Positions 25,978 to 36,588 of a stretch of DNA of 64,000 bases are shown one piece after another; positions within the stretch are counted from its first letter, which is position 1, and the number at the start of each line of letters is the position of its first letter. The stretch covers positions 558,001-622,000 of the forward strand of contig NZ_BNAR01000005.1 in NCBI RefSeq assembly GCF_014653695.1, read 5' to 3'. Under the pieces are notes generated by a model. The model had not been told where the DNA came from. It did no database searches and worked only from the letters and a program-made list of their open reading frames with translations. This DNA is from Lentzea cavernae (GTDB lineage Bacteria; Actinomycetota; Actinomycetes; Mycobacteriales; Pseudonocardiaceae). The translations under genes were made by a program, and so were the position numbers.

Positions 25978-28900
25978 ATGTCGCTGCACGAGGAGGTCGG
26001 CCGCTTCGCGACCGCCGCACCGGATCGCACCGCGGTGCGGACCGGCGGGAGGTCGACCGGCTACGCCGAGCTCGACCGGCTGGCGGGTGCGCTGGCCGCG
26101 GAACTCGCCGGCGCCGGACTGCGGCCCGGCGGCGTCGTCGCGGTGCGCAGCGGTGCGCGGCCGGACTACGTGACCGCGATGCTGGCCGTGTGGCGGGCGG
26201 GCGGCGTGTACCTGCCGCTGGACCCCGAAGCCCCGGCCGAGCGCACGCGGGACATGCTCGACGACGCCGGCGCGGCCCTGCTCGTCGAGGACGGCGCGGT
26301 CCGCGAGACCGGTGTCGCCGCCCGCGTCGCGACCGCCGGCCTGGCCTACCTGATCTACACCTCGGGCACCACCGGCCGTCCCAAGGGCGTCGCCGTCGAC
26401 CACGCCGCACTGGCCGCGCACGTCCCCGCCGTCGCGCAGCGCTTCGGCATCACCGGCCAGGACGTGGTGCTGCAGATGGCGGGCCCGTCGGTCGACGTCG
26501 CCGTCGAGCAGGTCCTGACCGCGCTCACCACGGGCGCATGCCTGGTGCTGCCCGAACGACGGCTGCTGTCGGTCGACGAGCTGCTGCGCCTCGTCGAGGA
26601 CGAGCAGGTCACCGTGGCCAACCTCCCCGCGGGCTACTTCCACGACTTCACCGCCGCCCTGGACCGGGTGCCGCCGTCGCTGCGCACCATGATCTCCGGC
26701 AGCGACCGCCTGTCCCCCGCCGCGGCCGCCGAGTGGACCCGGCGCACCGGGGTGCGCCTGTTCAACGCCTACGGCCCCACCGAGACCGTGATCACCGCGA
26801 CGGTGCACGCGACGGCCGGGGAGACCGGCTCGGTGCCGATCGGCACGCCGGTCGGCGGGCGGCGCGCGCACGTCCTCGACGGCCTGCGCCCGAGCGACGA
26901 GGGCGAGCTGTACCTCGGCGGCCCCGAGCTGGCCGTGGGCTACCTGGGCAGCGCGGCGCTGACCGCGGCCCGCTTCCTGCCCGACCCGTCCGGTCCGCCC
27001 GGATCGCGCATGTACCGCACGGGCGACACCGTCCGCCGCGACTCCGGCGGCGTGCTCGACTTCGTCGGCCGCGGCGACGACCAGGTCAAGGTCCGCGGCT
27101 ACCGGGTGGAGCTGGGCGAGGTGCAGCACGCCCTCGCCGCGCACCCGGCCGTGGAGACCTGCGCGGTCGTCCCGCACGGCACCGGCCTGGCCGCCTACGT
27201 CACGGGAGCCGCGGACACCGCCGAGGTGCGCGACTTCCTCGCCCGCCGGTTGCCCTCGCACATGGTCCCCGCCTCGGTCACGGCGCTCGACCGGCTGCCC
27301 CTCACCGACGGCGGCAAGGTCGACCGCGCCGCGCTGCCCGCCCCGGCCGCCTCCGAACCGGCTCCTGAGGACGACGCGCCCCGCGACCACACCGAGCAGC
27401 TGCTCGCCGGCATCTGGGCCGACGTGCTGGGGGTCCGCCGGGTCGGCGCGCACGACAACTTCTTCCACCTCGGCGGTGACTCGCTGACCGCCGTCCGGGT
27501 CGCGAGCCGCGTGTTCGAGGCGTTCGGCCCGGTCTCGCCGTACCTGGTCTTCGAGGCGCCCACGCTCGCGGAGTTCGCCGCCGCGCTGCGTGCCGGTTCG
27601 ACCCCGGCCCGTCCCGGTCCGGTCGCCCGGCCCGGCTCCCCCGCGCCGTTGTCGCGGTTCCAGCGCGGTCTGTGGCTGCGCGAGTGCTGGGAGCCCGGCG
27701 GCTCGGTCTACAACGTGCCGTGGCTGTTCCACTTCAGCGGACCGCTCGACGCGGCCGCGCTGCGACAGGCGCTCCAGGCGGTGGCCGATCGGCACGACGC
27801 ACTGCGCTCGACCATCGGCACGGACGCGGACATGGCTCCCGTGCTGATCGTCCACGACCGCGTCGAGGTGCCGTTCACCGAGACCCACGCTGAGCTGGAG
27901 TCGGAGGTCTCCACCGCGGCGCAGCTGCCGTTCGACCTGGCCTCGGGACCGCTGCTGCGCGCCCGCCTGGTCCACACCGGCCCCGGCGAGGCGACTCTCG
28001 TGCTCGTCGTGCACCACATCGTCTGGGACGAGGGGTCGCTGCGGGTGCTCGACCGCGAACTCCGCGAGTGCTACCTCGCCGCCGTCGAGGGCCGGGCACC
28101 CCGCCTCCCCGATCTGGCCGTCCAGTACAGCGACTACGCCCGTTGGTCCACAGAGGACGAGTCCGATGTGGACTACTGGGTGGAGCACCTGCGCGGTGCG
28201 CCGTCGACGCCGGCCATCCGCCCCGACCTGGACGGCACCGCGGGCACCGGGCGCGGCGGGGTCCTGCCCTTCGCCTTCGGCCCGGAACTGGCCGAAGGCG
28301 TGCGCGCCCTCGCCCGCGCCGCCGGTGCCACCCCCTACCTCGTCCTGCTGGCCGCTCTCGTCGAGGCGCACCGGCGCCGCGGGGCCGGCGACGTGGTGAT
28401 CGGCACCCCGGTCAGCGTCCGCGACCGCGCCGAGCTCGACGCGCTCGTCGGCTACTTCATCAACCTGGTCCCGTTGCGCTTCCGGCCCGACGGCGAGGAG
28501 CTGACCGGCCGCGACCTGCTCGACCACGTGCGTTCGGTGGCGTTGGACGGCTTCCGCCACCAGGGCGTGCCGTTCGAGGAGATCGTCGCCGCGACGTCCG
28601 GCGAACGCAGCGGCGCGGGCACTCCCCTGTTCCAGCTGGTGTTCGAGATGCACACCGCTGAGGCCGGCACGGCCCCGTACGGCGCTGTGACCGTCGAGAA
28701 GCGTTTGCACTCCAACGAGTTCTCCCGGTTCGACCTGTCGTGGTCGGTCGAGGACGACGGGGTGGGCTTCCACGGCCGCGTCGAGTACGCCGCCGACCTG
28801 TTCGCCCCCGCGACCGCCGAGGCGCTGGGCGCGCAGTGGCGTGCGGTGGTCGAGGAACTGGTCGCCGACATCGACGCGGAACTGCCCGCGCCGGCCCTGC

Positions 28901-30606
28901 CCGTCGACATCGACACCCCCGTGCACGTGCGCATCGCCTCGCAGGCCGCTCGGACACCGGACGCCACCGCCCTGGTGTCCGGCGCGGAGTCGCTGACCTA
29001 CGCGGAGCTCGACGCCGCCGCCAACCGCGTGGGCCGGCACCTCACCGCCCTCGGGGTCGCCCCCGGCGACGTGGTGGCCGTCCGCATCCCCCGCGACACC
29101 GCCCTGGTCGTGGCGCTGCTCGCCGTGCTCAAGGCGGGTGCGGCCTACACGCTGCTCGACCCCGACCTGCCCGCCGCCCGCCAGGACCAGGTGGTCGCCG
29201 ACGCCGGCGTGCGGTTGATCGTCACCGCCGACGTGGTGGCCGCGGCCACGGAGGACGGCGACTTCGTGGTGCCGGTCGACGCCGACGCCGTCGCCTGCGT
29301 CATGTACACCTCCGGCTCCACGGGCCGTCCCAAGGGCGTCGCCGCCACGCACCGGGCGCTCGCGGCCACCTACAGCGGCCAGGACTACGCCGGGTTCGGC
29401 CCGGACGAGGTCTGGCTGCAGTGCTCGCCCGTGTCGTGGGACGCGTTCGGGCTGGAGCTGTACGGCGCACTGATGTTCGGCGGGACCTCCGTTCTGCACC
29501 CCGGCCAGCGGCCCGACCCGCAGACCATGGCCGACCTGGTCGCCCGGCACGGCGTCACGCAGCTGCAGCTGTCGTCGAGCCTGTTCAACTTCCTGGTCGA
29601 CGAGCTCCCGGAGGTCTTCGCCGGCCTGCGGGTGGCGTTCACCGGCGGTGAGCGCGCCTCGGCCGCCCACATCGCCCGCCTTGCCGAGCGGTACCCGCAC
29701 GTGCGCGTGGTGAACGGTTACGGACCGGTGGAGAGCATGGGCTTCACCACCACCCACGACGTGGCTCCGGTCGATCCCTCCGCGGCGGTGCCCATCGGCC
29801 GGGCGGTGGCGCACAAGGGCGTCCACGTCCTCGACGAGAAGCTCAAGCCCGTCGGCGGCAGCGAACAGGGCGAGATCTACGTGACGGGCGCGGGCCTCGC
29901 GCTGGGCTACGTCGCCCAGTCCGGGATCACCGCCGGGCGGTTCCTGCCCGACCCGTTCGGCCCGCCGGGATCCCGCATGTACCGCACCGGCGACATCGGC
30001 GCGTGGAACCCGGACGGCACCCTCGCCATCACCGGCCGCGCCGACGACCAGGTCAAGATCCGCGGCTTCCGCGTGGAGCCCGGCGAGGTGGCCGTGGTGC
30101 TGGGCGGGTGTCCCGGCGTCGGCGACTGCGCGGTCGTGGCGCACGAGCCCGTGCCCGGCCAGCCCCGCCTCGCCGCCTACGTCACCGCCCGCGGCGACGT
30201 CGTCCCGGACCTCGCCGGCGTGCACGACTTCCTCGCGGGCCTGCTGCCCGACTACATGATCCCGTCCAGCGTGACCGTCCTCTCCTCACTTCCGTTGACG
30301 GCCAACGGAAAACTCGACCGGGCTGCCCTACCGGTCCCCACCGAGGCCGTCGCCCCCTCGGGCGGTCCGGCCACGACCGACGCCGAACGCCTGGTGGCAC
30401 GCGTGTGGGCCGAGGTGCTCGGACTCGCCGAGGTCGGCCCGCACGACAACTTCTTCCGCGTGGGCGGCAACTCCCTGGCCGCGGTGCGGGTCGCCATGCA
30501 CCTGTCCAGCGCCACCGGGTCCCGCGTCCTGCCCCGCCAGGTGTTCGCCGCACGCACCGTGAGCGCCCTCGCCCGCACGCTCGAGACGACTGGAGCAGCC
30601 CAGTGA
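25978..30606 (+). CDS. NRPS, A-T-C-A-T (initiation plus first extension module)
   Basis: Protein of 1542 residues: A1 (10-450, LIYTSGTTGRPKG at about 123), T1 ([12 protein letters not shown], about 494), C (557-970), A2 (982-1440, [12 protein letters not shown] at about 1107), T2 (FFRVGGNSLAAV, about 1491). With no C domain in front, A1 should start the peptide. Pocket residues read by eye are D-V-E-N-I-G-A-I-T for A1 (no clear match; Glu at position 239 hints at a basic side chain) and D-A-L-Q-F-G-G-G-F for A2 (unassigned). The C active site is HHIVWDE instead of HHxxxDG; His and Asp are kept. No epimerase. First gene of the operon; its stop overlaps the next start (GTGA). Confidence 0.93.
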   Translation: MSLHEEVGRFATAAPDRTAVRTGGRSTGYAELDRLAGALAAELAGAGLRPGGVVAVRSGARPDYVTAMLAVWRAGGVYLPLDPEAPAERTRDMLDDAGAALLVEDGAVRETGVAARVATAGLAYLIYTSGTTGRPKGVAVDHAALAAHVPAVAQRFGITGQDVVLQMAGPSVDVAVEQVLTALTTGACLVLPERRLLSVDELLRLVEDEQVTVANLPAGYFHDFTAALDRVPPSLRTMISGSDRLSPAAAAEWTRRTGVRLFNAYGPTETVITATVHATAGETGSVPIGTPVGGRRAHVLDGLRPSDEGELYLGGPELAVGYLGSAALTAARFLPDPSGPPGSRMYRTGDTVRRDSGGVLDFVGRGDDQVKVRGYRVELGEVQHALAAHPAVETCAVVPHGTGLAAYVTGAADTAEVRDFLARRLPSHMVPASVTALDRLPLTDGGKVDRAALPAPAASEPAPEDDAPRDHTEQLLAGIWADVLGVRRVGAHDNFFHLGGDSLTAVRVASRVFEAFGPVSPYLVFEAPTLAEFAAALRAGSTPARPGPVARPGSPAPLSRFQRGLWLRECWEPGGSVYNVPWLFHFSGPLDAAALRQALQAVADRHDALRSTIGTDADMAPVLIVHDRVEVPFTETHAELESEVSTAAQLPFDLASGPLLRARLVHTGPGEATLVLVVHHIVWDEGSLRVLDRELRECYLAAVEGRAPRLPDLAVQYSDYARWSTEDESDVDYWVEHLRGAPSTPAIRPDLDGTAGTGRGGVLPFAFGPELAEGVRALARAAGATPYLVLLAALVEAHRRRGAGDVVIGTPVSVRDRAELDALVGYFINLVPLRFRPDGEELTGRDLLDHVRSVALDGFRHQGVPFEEIVAATSGERSGAGTPLFQLVFEMHTAEAGTAPYGAVTVEKRLHSNEFSRFDLSWSVEDDGVGFHGRVEYAADLFAPATAEALGAQWRAVVEELVADIDAELPAPALPVDIDTPVHVRIASQAARTPDATALVSGAESLTYAELDAAANRVGRHLTALGVAPGDVVAVRIPRDTALVVALLAVLKAGAAYTLLDPDLPAARQDQVVADAGVRLIVTADVVAAATEDGDFVVPVDADAVACVMYTSGSTGRPKGVAATHRALAATYSGQDYAGFGPDEVWLQCSPVSWDAFGLELYGALMFGGTSVLHPGQRPDPQTMADLVARHGVTQLQLSSSLFNFLVDELPEVFAGLRVAFTGGERASAAHIARLAERYPHVRVVNGYGPVESMGFTTTHDVAPVDPSAAVPIGRAVAHKGVHVLDEKLKPVGGSEQGEIYVTGAGLALGYVAQSGITAGRFLPDPFGPPGSRMYRTGDIGAWNPDGTLAITGRADDQVKIRGFRVEPGEVAVVLGGCPGVGDCAVVAHEPVPGQPRLAAYVTARGDVVPDLAGVHDFLAGLLPDYMIPSSVTVLSSLPLTANGKLDRAALPVPTEAVAPSGGPATTDAERLVARVWAEVLGLAEVGPHDNFFRVGGNSLAAVRVAMHLSSATGSRVLPRQVFAARTVSALARTLETTGAAQ

Positions 30607-33600
30607 GCACCACGACGCCGGTGTCCGGCCTGCAGCGCGGCCTGTGGTTCATGGACCGCTGGAACCCGGGATCACCCGCCTACCTCGTGCCGTGGGTCTT
30701 CGAGTTCGACGGCCCGGTGTCCGCCGACGTGCTGCACCGCGCCCTGCTCCTGCTCGTCGGCCGGCACTCCGCTCTACGCACCACGTTCGACCTCGGCCCT
30801 GACGGTCCTGTTCGGACAGTGCATTCCGCCGTGCGGCTGCCGTTCGCGGAGGTTTCGGTCGACGGGCAGGCCTTGCGGGCACTGCTGGACTCCGAGACCC
30901 GCACCGGGTTCGACCTGGCCGAGGGGCCGCTGCTGCGGGCCACCCTGGCCACCGGGCCCGGGGTGCCGGACACGCTCGTCCTCGTCGTGCACCACATCGT
31001 GTGGGACGGCTGGTCGGCCGGGGTGTTCGAGCGGGAGCTGGCCGAGGTCTACAACGCCCTCGCCTCGGGCAGGGAACCCGACCTCGCACCTCTGGACCAC
31101 TCCGGTGACGTCGCGGTGCCGGCAGAGGACTCGCTGGCCTACTGGACGGAGCGGCTCGCCGGCGCTCCCGCCGAGCTGACGCTGCCGACCGACCGGCCCC
31201 GTCCGCCCAGCCGGACGTTCGCGGGCGGCACGGAGATGTTCGGCCTGCCGGAGGGAAGCTCGAACAGGATCCGCGACCTGGCCGCCGACCTCGGCGCGAC
31301 GCCGTTCGTGGTGCAGGTGGCCGCGTTCGCCGCGCTGCTGCACCGCTACACCGGCGCGCGGGACCTGGTGGTCGGCACACCGGTCACCACCCGCGACCGT
31401 CCCGAACTGGCCGACGTCGTCGGCTACTTCGTCAACATCGTCGCGCTGCGCGTGTCCGTGGACCCCGCCGCCACCTTCGCCGACCTGGTCGAGCAGGTCC
31501 GCGACGCCGCGTTCGACGCCTACGCCTACCTCGACGTGCCGTTCGACGAGGTCGTCGACGCGCTGGCACTCGAACGCTCGGCCCGGCACGCGCCACTGGT
31601 GCAGGTCGTCTTCGGCGCGCACGCCGAGGACCCGGCACCGCTGCGCTTCGGCACGGCCACCGCGACCCGGCGCATGCACCACAACGGCACCAGCAAGTTC
31701 GACCTGACCTGGTCGACCTTCGACGACGGTGAACTGCGGGGCGAGGTGGAGTACGCCACCGACCTGTTCGACCGGGAGACCGTGCTGCGCATGGCCGGCC
31801 ACTGGCGCACCCTGCTCGCCGCCGCGCTGGACGCGCCGGAAGCGCCGCTGTGGCGGCTGAGCCCGCTCGACGCCGCCGAGACGGCCGCCGCGCTCGCACC
31901 GCCTCGCGCCGACCAGGCGGCTGTGGCACCGCTGGCCACTCAGGCGGCTGTGCCGCCGATGGCCACTCAGGCGGCTGTGCCGCCGCTGGCCGACCTCGCC
32001 GCTGCGCCGTCATCGGTGCCCTCGCAGGCAACTCCGGCCAGCGTGCGGCCGATGGCATCGACGCCTGCCGGGCAGGCCGCTGTGCCGCCACTGGCACCGC
32101 TGCCCGCCACCCAGGCCGCGGTGCAGCCGTCGACGGCGCCGCAAGCAACGCCGTCCGCCGTGCCGCCGCTCGCCACCCAAGCCGCTACACCGCCCGCACC
32201 CCCGCACGCCACCCCGGCCACTCCCCGAACGCTGCACCGCGCGTTCGAGGCCGCCGCCGACGCCCACCCCGACCGCCTCGCCCTCACCTGCGGCGACCAG
32301 TCGTGGACGTACGCGGAGCTGGACGCGGCCGCCAACCGCGTCGCCCACACCCTCGCCGCCGACGGCGTGCGCCGAGGCGACCGGGTCGGCGTGCTGCTGG
32401 AGCGCGGCGAGCGGGTCGTCACCACGATCCTGGGCGTGCTCAAGGCCGGCGCGGCCTACGTGCCCGTCGACCTGGCCACCCCGGCGGACCGGGCCGAGTT
32501 CGTCTTCGCCGACACCGGCGTCGACGTGGTCGTCACCGACGACTACCTGGCCGACCCGCGGCTGGCACAGGCGCCGTCGCACCGGCCCGGAATAGAGGCC
32601 GGCCCGGCCGACCTGGCGTACATCATCTTCACGTCCGGCTCGACCGGCCGCCCCAAGGGCGTCGCGGTCTCGCACGAGCACGTCGGCAGGCTGATGCGCT
32701 CGGGCGCGGAGCACTTCGCGTTCGCCGAGAACGACGTGTGGACCCTGTTCCACTCCTACGCCTTCGACTGGACGGTCTGGGAGCTGTGGGGGCCGCTGCA
32801 CCACGGTGGCCGGTTGGTCGTGGTGCCTCGTGTGGTGAGCCGTTCGCCCGAGGCGTTCGCGGACCTGCTCTCGGACGAGCGCGTCACCCGTCTGTGCCTG
32901 ACGCCGTCGGCGCTGCGGACGCTCGAGGGTGTTCTGCGCGGCGCACCGCGTCCGCTGCCCGCGTTGCGGTCGGTGATGCTCGGCGGGGAGGCGCTCGAAC
33001 CGGCCGTGGTGCAGCGCTGGTTCGCGCTGGAGCACTGCCCGCCGGCGGTCCTGTGCAACCTCTACGGCATCACCGAGACCACGGTGCACGTCACGACGCT
33101 CGACGTGCCCGGCGCGGCGGGGTTCGGTCGCAGTCTGATCGGCGAGCCGATGCCGCACCTGTCGGCGTTGGTGCTCGACGAGCGCCTGCAGCCGTGCCCG
33201 GTCGGCGTCCCCGGCGAGTTGTACATCGGGGGCGGGTCGCTGGCCAACGGGTACTGGGGTCGTCCTGGGCTCACGGCGCGGCGGTTCCTGCCCGACCCGT
33301 ACGGGGTCATGCCCGGTGGCAGGCTCTACCGCACCGGGGACGTGGCGCGGCGGTTGGCCGGTGGCGGTCTGGAGTACGTCGGCCGGTGCGACAACCAGGT
33401 CAAGGTGCGCGGGTTTCGCATCGAGCTCGGTGAGGTCGAAGCCGCCGTCGCCGCGCATCCCGCGGTCACGTCCTGCGTGGTGACCGTGCACGACGACAGG
33501 CTCGCCGCCTACGTCACGGTCGACGGGGCCGCACCGTCGTACGCCGAGTTGCGCGCGTTCCTCGCCACGACCCTGCCCGAGCACATGATCCCGGCGACGG

Positions 33601-35300
33601 CGACCGTGCTCGGGGTCATTCCGCTGACCGTCAACGGCAAGGTCGACCGGAAAGCGCTGCCGGCGCCCGATCTCGGGTCCGTGCTCGACACCGAGGCGCA
33701 CGTCAGCCCTGAGACGCCGCAGGAGCGCGCGCTCGCCGAGGTCTACGCCGAGGTGCTCGACCTCGACGGTGTGGGCGCCCGGGACAACTTCTTCCACCTG
33801 GGCGGCGACTCCATCCGCGCCGTCCACCTGGCGGGGAAGCTGCGCGAGCGCGGCTGGACGCTGTCGCTGCCGGACCTGTTCGGCGCGCCGACGCCGGCCG
33901 AGCTCGGCCCGCTGTTGAAGGCCTGCACCGGTCCGGCGAAGCAGTCGGCAGCGTTCGACCTGGTGTCGGACGCCGACCGGGAAGCGCTGCCGGCGGACGT
34001 CGTGGACGCCTACCCGATGGTGGCCATGCAGATGTCGATGATCTTCCACATGGAGCTGTCCGACGACGCGGGCGGTTACCACAACGTCAACAGCTACCGG
34101 GTCGCCGGCACGCTCGACGAGGCCGCGCTGCGCCGCGCCGTCGGTGACGCCATGACCCGCCATCCCGTGCTGCGGACCACTTTGGACGTGTCCCGCTACA
34201 GCGAGCCGTTGCAGTTGGTGCACGCCGAGGCGCCGATCCCGGTGCACGTGGAGGACCTGCGCGGGCTGAGCCCCGACGAGCAGGCCGCTGAGGTCGCCGA
34301 CGTGTTCGACGAGAACGTCGCCGCGCGGTTCGACCTGCGCACAGCACCGCTGTTCCGGGTCACCGCGCAGCACCTGGCCGACGACGCGTTCCAGCTCACC
34401 ATCGCCGAGCACCACGCCATCCTCGACGGCTGGAGCTTCACCTCGCTGCTCGCCGAGATCCTCGAACGGCACAGCGCGCCCGGCCAGGAGCCGCTGCCCG
34501 CTCCCCGGTCGACCTTCCGCGAGTTCGTGGCCGTCGAACGGGAAGCGATGGCGTCGCAGGAGAGCGAGCGCTACTGGAAGTCCACACTGGACGGAGCCAG
34601 CGGCGCGATCTGGTCCAGTGGGCCGGACCTGGGCGACCCGGAGATCCCGCGCACGATCGAGCGCGTCGTCCCCGGCGCCGACGAGATGTTGCGCGACACC
34701 GCCCGCCGGCACGGCGTCACGGTGAAGACCGTCGGTCTCGCCGCGCACGTCGCCGCGCTGCACCGGATCACCGGTCTGGCGCGGTTCACCACCGGGCTGT
34801 CGGTCAACGGCAGGCTGGAGACCGACGGCGGCACCGAGGCCTACGGCCTGTTCCTGAACACCGTTCCCCTGGTCGTCGACTTCACCGAGAACGGCGCCGA
34901 CCTGATCGCGGCGATGCACGAGGCCGAGGCGGACATGCTGCCCCACCGCCGGATGCCGTTCGCCCGCATCGCACGCCACCTCGCCGACACCCGGCTGGAG
35001 GCCTGCTTCGCCTTCCTGCGGTTCCACTCGCTGGGCAGGCTGGCCGACTCCCCCACCCGCCTGCTCGACGACCGCATCGGCTGCGAGCCGACCATGCGCT
35101 ACGAGCCGACGAACTTCGCCCTCGGCGCCGCCCTGGTGCAGGACCCCTCGTCGGCGCGGGTGCTGCTCGCCGTCGACCACCTGCCCTCCGTGGTCCCCGA
35201 CGACGTCGCGGACGCCTACGCGGACGCCTACGTCGAGGCGTTGCACGTGCTCGCCCACGACCCCGCCGCGGACCTGCGGGTCCCGGCGTTCGCCCGGTAG
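30603..35300 (+). CDS. NRPS, C-A-T-C with a terminal orphan condensation domain
   Basis: Protein of 1565 residues from a GTG at 30603. C1 (1-420, HHIVWDG about residue 130), a Pro/Ala-rich repetitive linker (about 432-541), A (542-1020, [11 protein letters not shown] about 676), T ([12 protein letters not shown], about 1062), C2 (1119-1565, [10 protein letters not shown] about 1269). The pocket residues D-W-W-C-M-G-L-V-H loosely resemble the Thr code DFWNIGMVH, so a Thr-like residue is a weak guess. C2 has no A-T after it; the lone carrier protein encoded at 35531 could be its acceptor. C2 is of another lineage from the other C domains ([16 protein letters not shown] near its start). Confidence 0.92.
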   Translation: MSTTTPVSGLQRGLWFMDRWNPGSPAYLVPWVFEFDGPVSADVLHRALLLLVGRHSALRTTFDLGPDGPVRTVHSAVRLPFAEVSVDGQALRALLDSETRTGFDLAEGPLLRATLATGPGVPDTLVLVVHHIVWDGWSAGVFERELAEVYNALASGREPDLAPLDHSGDVAVPAEDSLAYWTERLAGAPAELTLPTDRPRPPSRTFAGGTEMFGLPEGSSNRIRDLAADLGATPFVVQVAAFAALLHRYTGARDLVVGTPVTTRDRPELADVVGYFVNIVALRVSVDPAATFADLVEQVRDAAFDAYAYLDVPFDEVVDALALERSARHAPLVQVVFGAHAEDPAPLRFGTATATRRMHHNGTSKFDLTWSTFDDGELRGEVEYATDLFDRETVLRMAGHWRTLLAAALDAPEAPLWRLSPLDAAETAAALAPPRADQAAVAPLATQAAVPPMATQAAVPPLADLAAAPSSVPSQATPASVRPMASTPAGQAAVPPLAPLPATQAAVQPSTAPQATPSAVPPLATQAATPPAPPHATPATPRTLHRAFEAAADAHPDRLALTCGDQSWTYAELDAAANRVAHTLAADGVRRGDRVGVLLERGERVVTTILGVLKAGAAYVPVDLATPADRAEFVFADTGVDVVVTDDYLADPRLAQAPSHRPGIEAGPADLAYIIFTSGSTGRPKGVAVSHEHVGRLMRSGAEHFAFAENDVWTLFHSYAFDWTVWELWGPLHHGGRLVVVPRVVSRSPEAFADLLSDERVTRLCLTPSALRTLEGVLRGAPRPLPALRSVMLGGEALEPAVVQRWFALEHCPPAVLCNLYGITETTVHVTTLDVPGAAGFGRSLIGEPMPHLSALVLDERLQPCPVGVPGELYIGGGSLANGYWGRPGLTARRFLPDPYGVMPGGRLYRTGDVARRLAGGGLEYVGRCDNQVKVRGFRIELGEVEAAVAAHPAVTSCVVTVHDDRLAAYVTVDGAAPSYAELRAFLATTLPEHMIPATATVLGVIPLTVNGKVDRKALPAPDLGSVLDTEAHVSPETPQERALAEVYAEVLDLDGVGARDNFFHLGGDSIRAVHLAGKLRERGWTLSLPDLFGAPTPAELGPLLKACTGPAKQSAAFDLVSDADREALPADVVDAYPMVAMQMSMIFHMELSDDAGGYHNVNSYRVAGTLDEAALRRAVGDAMTRHPVLRTTLDVSRYSEPLQLVHAEAPIPVHVEDLRGLSPDEQAAEVADVFDENVAARFDLRTAPLFRVTAQHLADDAFQLTIAEHHAILDGWSFTSLLAEILERHSAPGQEPLPAPRSTFREFVAVEREAMASQESERYWKSTLDGASGAIWSSGPDLGDPEIPRTIERVVPGADEMLRDTARRHGVTVKTVGLAAHVAALHRITGLARFTTGLSVNGRLETDGGTEAYGLFLNTVPLVVDFTENGADLIAAMHEAEADMLPHRRMPFARIARHLADTRLEACFAFLRFHSLGRLADSPTRLLDDRIGCEPTMRYEPTNFALGAALVQDPSSARVLLAVDHLPSVVPDDVADAYADAYVEALHVLAHDPAADLRVPAFAR
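31898..32225 (+). repeat. In-frame 30-bp repeats encoding an Ala/Pro interdomain linker
   Basis: Between the C and A domains of the NRPS at 30603 lie about 110 residues made of variants of the decapeptide [10 protein letters not shown] (30-bp unit, clearest at 31915-31990, more diverged afterwards). Ordinary C-A linkers are about 20 residues. The repeats do not break the frame. Confidence 0.8.
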
Positions 35301-35334
35301 CCCCCTGTTGTCCCCATCGGAGAAAGGAACACCC

Positions 35335-35529
35335 ATGGACGCGTTCACCGACTTCGCCGTGGTGATCAACCACGAGGAGCAGTACTCGATCTGGCCCACC
35401 GAGCTGGACGTGCCGGCGGGCTGGCACTCGGTCGGCAAGAGCGGTGCGCAGCAGGAGTGCCTCGACTACATCGACGAGGTGTGGACCGACATCCGCCCGC
35501 TGAGCCTGCGCACCGCGCTGGGAGTCTGA
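35335..35529 (+). CDS. mbtH: MbtH-like protein
   Basis: A 64-residue NRPS helper that binds adenylation domains and supports their folding and activity. It has the canonical signature [19 protein letters not shown] followed by [16 protein letters not shown]. The ATG at 35335 with AGAAAGGA upstream is chosen over an upstream in-frame start. It lies between the second NRPS gene and a lone carrier protein; probably serves all A domains of this cluster. Confidence 0.96.
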   Translation: MDAFTDFAVVINHEEQYSIWPTELDVPAGWHSVGKSGAQQECLDYIDEVWTDIRPLSLRTALGV

Positions 35530-35530
35530 C

Positions 35531-35821
35531 ATGACCGCCACCACCGACATCGAGGGCGTGGTCGCCGCTGTGTGGGCCGACGTGCTCGGCGTCGAGCGGG
35601 TCGCGCCGACCGACGGGTTCTTCGCGCTGGGCGGCTACTCGCAGCAGGCGGTGCGCGCGGTGCACCTGCTGCGCGACCGCCTGGGCGTGGCCGTGACGCT
35701 GCGGGACCTGATGTCGGCGGGCACGTTCGCCGACTTCGCCGCCGCGGTGCGGGCCCGTGCCGAGTCGGGCGCGCCCGCACGGCCCGTGGTGCGCCTGACC
35801 GGCAGGCGCGGCACGCGATGA
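35531..35821 (+). CDS. Stand-alone peptidyl carrier protein
   Basis: Carrier domain of 96 residues with the phosphopantetheine site FFALGGYSQQAV (Ser about residue 37). The residue before Ser is Tyr where His or Asp is usual. It is followed by overlapping type II thioesterase (ATGA) and P450 genes, an arrangement seen where an amino acid is oxidised while tethered. It could also supply the missing acceptor for the terminal C domain of the preceding NRPS. It has no A domain of its own. Confidence 0.88.
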   Translation: MTATTDIEGVVAAVWADVLGVERVAPTDGFFALGGYSQQAVRAVHLLRDRLGVAVTLRDLMSAGTFADFAAAVRARAESGAPARPVVRLTGRRGTR

Positions 35822-36588
35822 CCACCGCCGTCGCCCGCCCGGTCGTGCTGGACGACTGGTCCTACCTGCCCCGTCCGCGAGGGCCGCAGGCACGGCGCCT
35901 GGTGTGCTTCCCGCACGCGGGCGGCGACGTCGGCACCTTCGCGGAGCTCGCCGCCGCGGTCGGACCGGACGTCGAGGTGCTCGCCGTCCGCCTGCCCGGC
36001 CGCGGCGGGCGCTACTCCCACGCGCTGCCGGGGACGTTCGCCGAACTGACGTCCGCGGTCGCCGCGGGCGTCGGCCCCCGGCTGGGCCGCGACGCGGTGT
36101 TCTACGGCCAGAGCTTCGGCGCCCTGCTCGCCTACGAGGTGGCGCTCGCGCTGGGGTTCAGGGGGCCTGCGGCGGTCGTGGCCGCCTCGGCTCCCGCGCC
36201 GGCCGACTGGGAACGCGCCGTCCGGTCCGTCTCGGCCGACCCGGAGGCCGGGGCGGAGCGGTTGCTCGCCGAGTGCGGGCTGACCGTGCCCGACGACGAC
36301 GCGGTCCGCGCCATGGTGCTGGCCGTGCTGCGCGCCGACATCGCCGTCGGCGCCACCTACCGGCACCGGCCGGGCCCACCGGCCCGGTTCGCCGTCCACG
36401 CCCTGGCTGGCGACGCCGACACCGGCGCCAGCCCGCCCGGGACGTGGGCCGGCACCACGACGGGACCGTTCACCTCGGCGGTGCTGCCCGGCGGGCACCT
36501 GCTCGTCGCGCCCGGCGACCCCGGACCGGCCGACCTCCTCCGAACCCTCTGCCTGGGAGCGCGCAGTGACCACCACCACGACCGTTGA
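35818..36588 (+). CDS. Type II thioesterase (second copy)
   Basis: Alpha/beta hydrolase of 256 residues with VCFPHAGGDVGTF, the family segment RLPGRGGRYS, nucleophile elbow GQSFGA and catalytic His in LPGGHLLVAPG. It either clears stalled carriers or unloads the lone carrier protein encoded just before it. Overlaps the carrier gene by 4 bases and the P450 gene by 23, so translation is probably coupled. Distinct from the thioesterase at 22308, which belongs to the other operon. Confidence 0.9.
   Translation: MTTAVARPVVLDDWSYLPRPRGPQARRLVCFPHAGGDVGTFAELAAAVGPDVEVLAVRLPGRGGRYSHALPGTFAELTSAVAAGVGPRLGRDAVFYGQSFGALLAYEVALALGFRGPAAVVAASAPAPADWERAVRSVSADPEAGAERLLAECGLTVPDDDAVRAMVLAVLRADIAVGATYRHRPGPPARFAVHALAGDADTGASPPGTWAGTTTGPFTSAVLPGGHLLVAPGDPGPADLLRTLCLGARSDHHHDR

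Noticed and set aside
25978-30606. Direct incorporation of 3-methylaspartate by one of the NRPS A domains
   Set aside because: None of the pocket readings resembles the Asp or Asn codes (DLTKxGxxG); kept only as an indirect possibility via the A-less modules.
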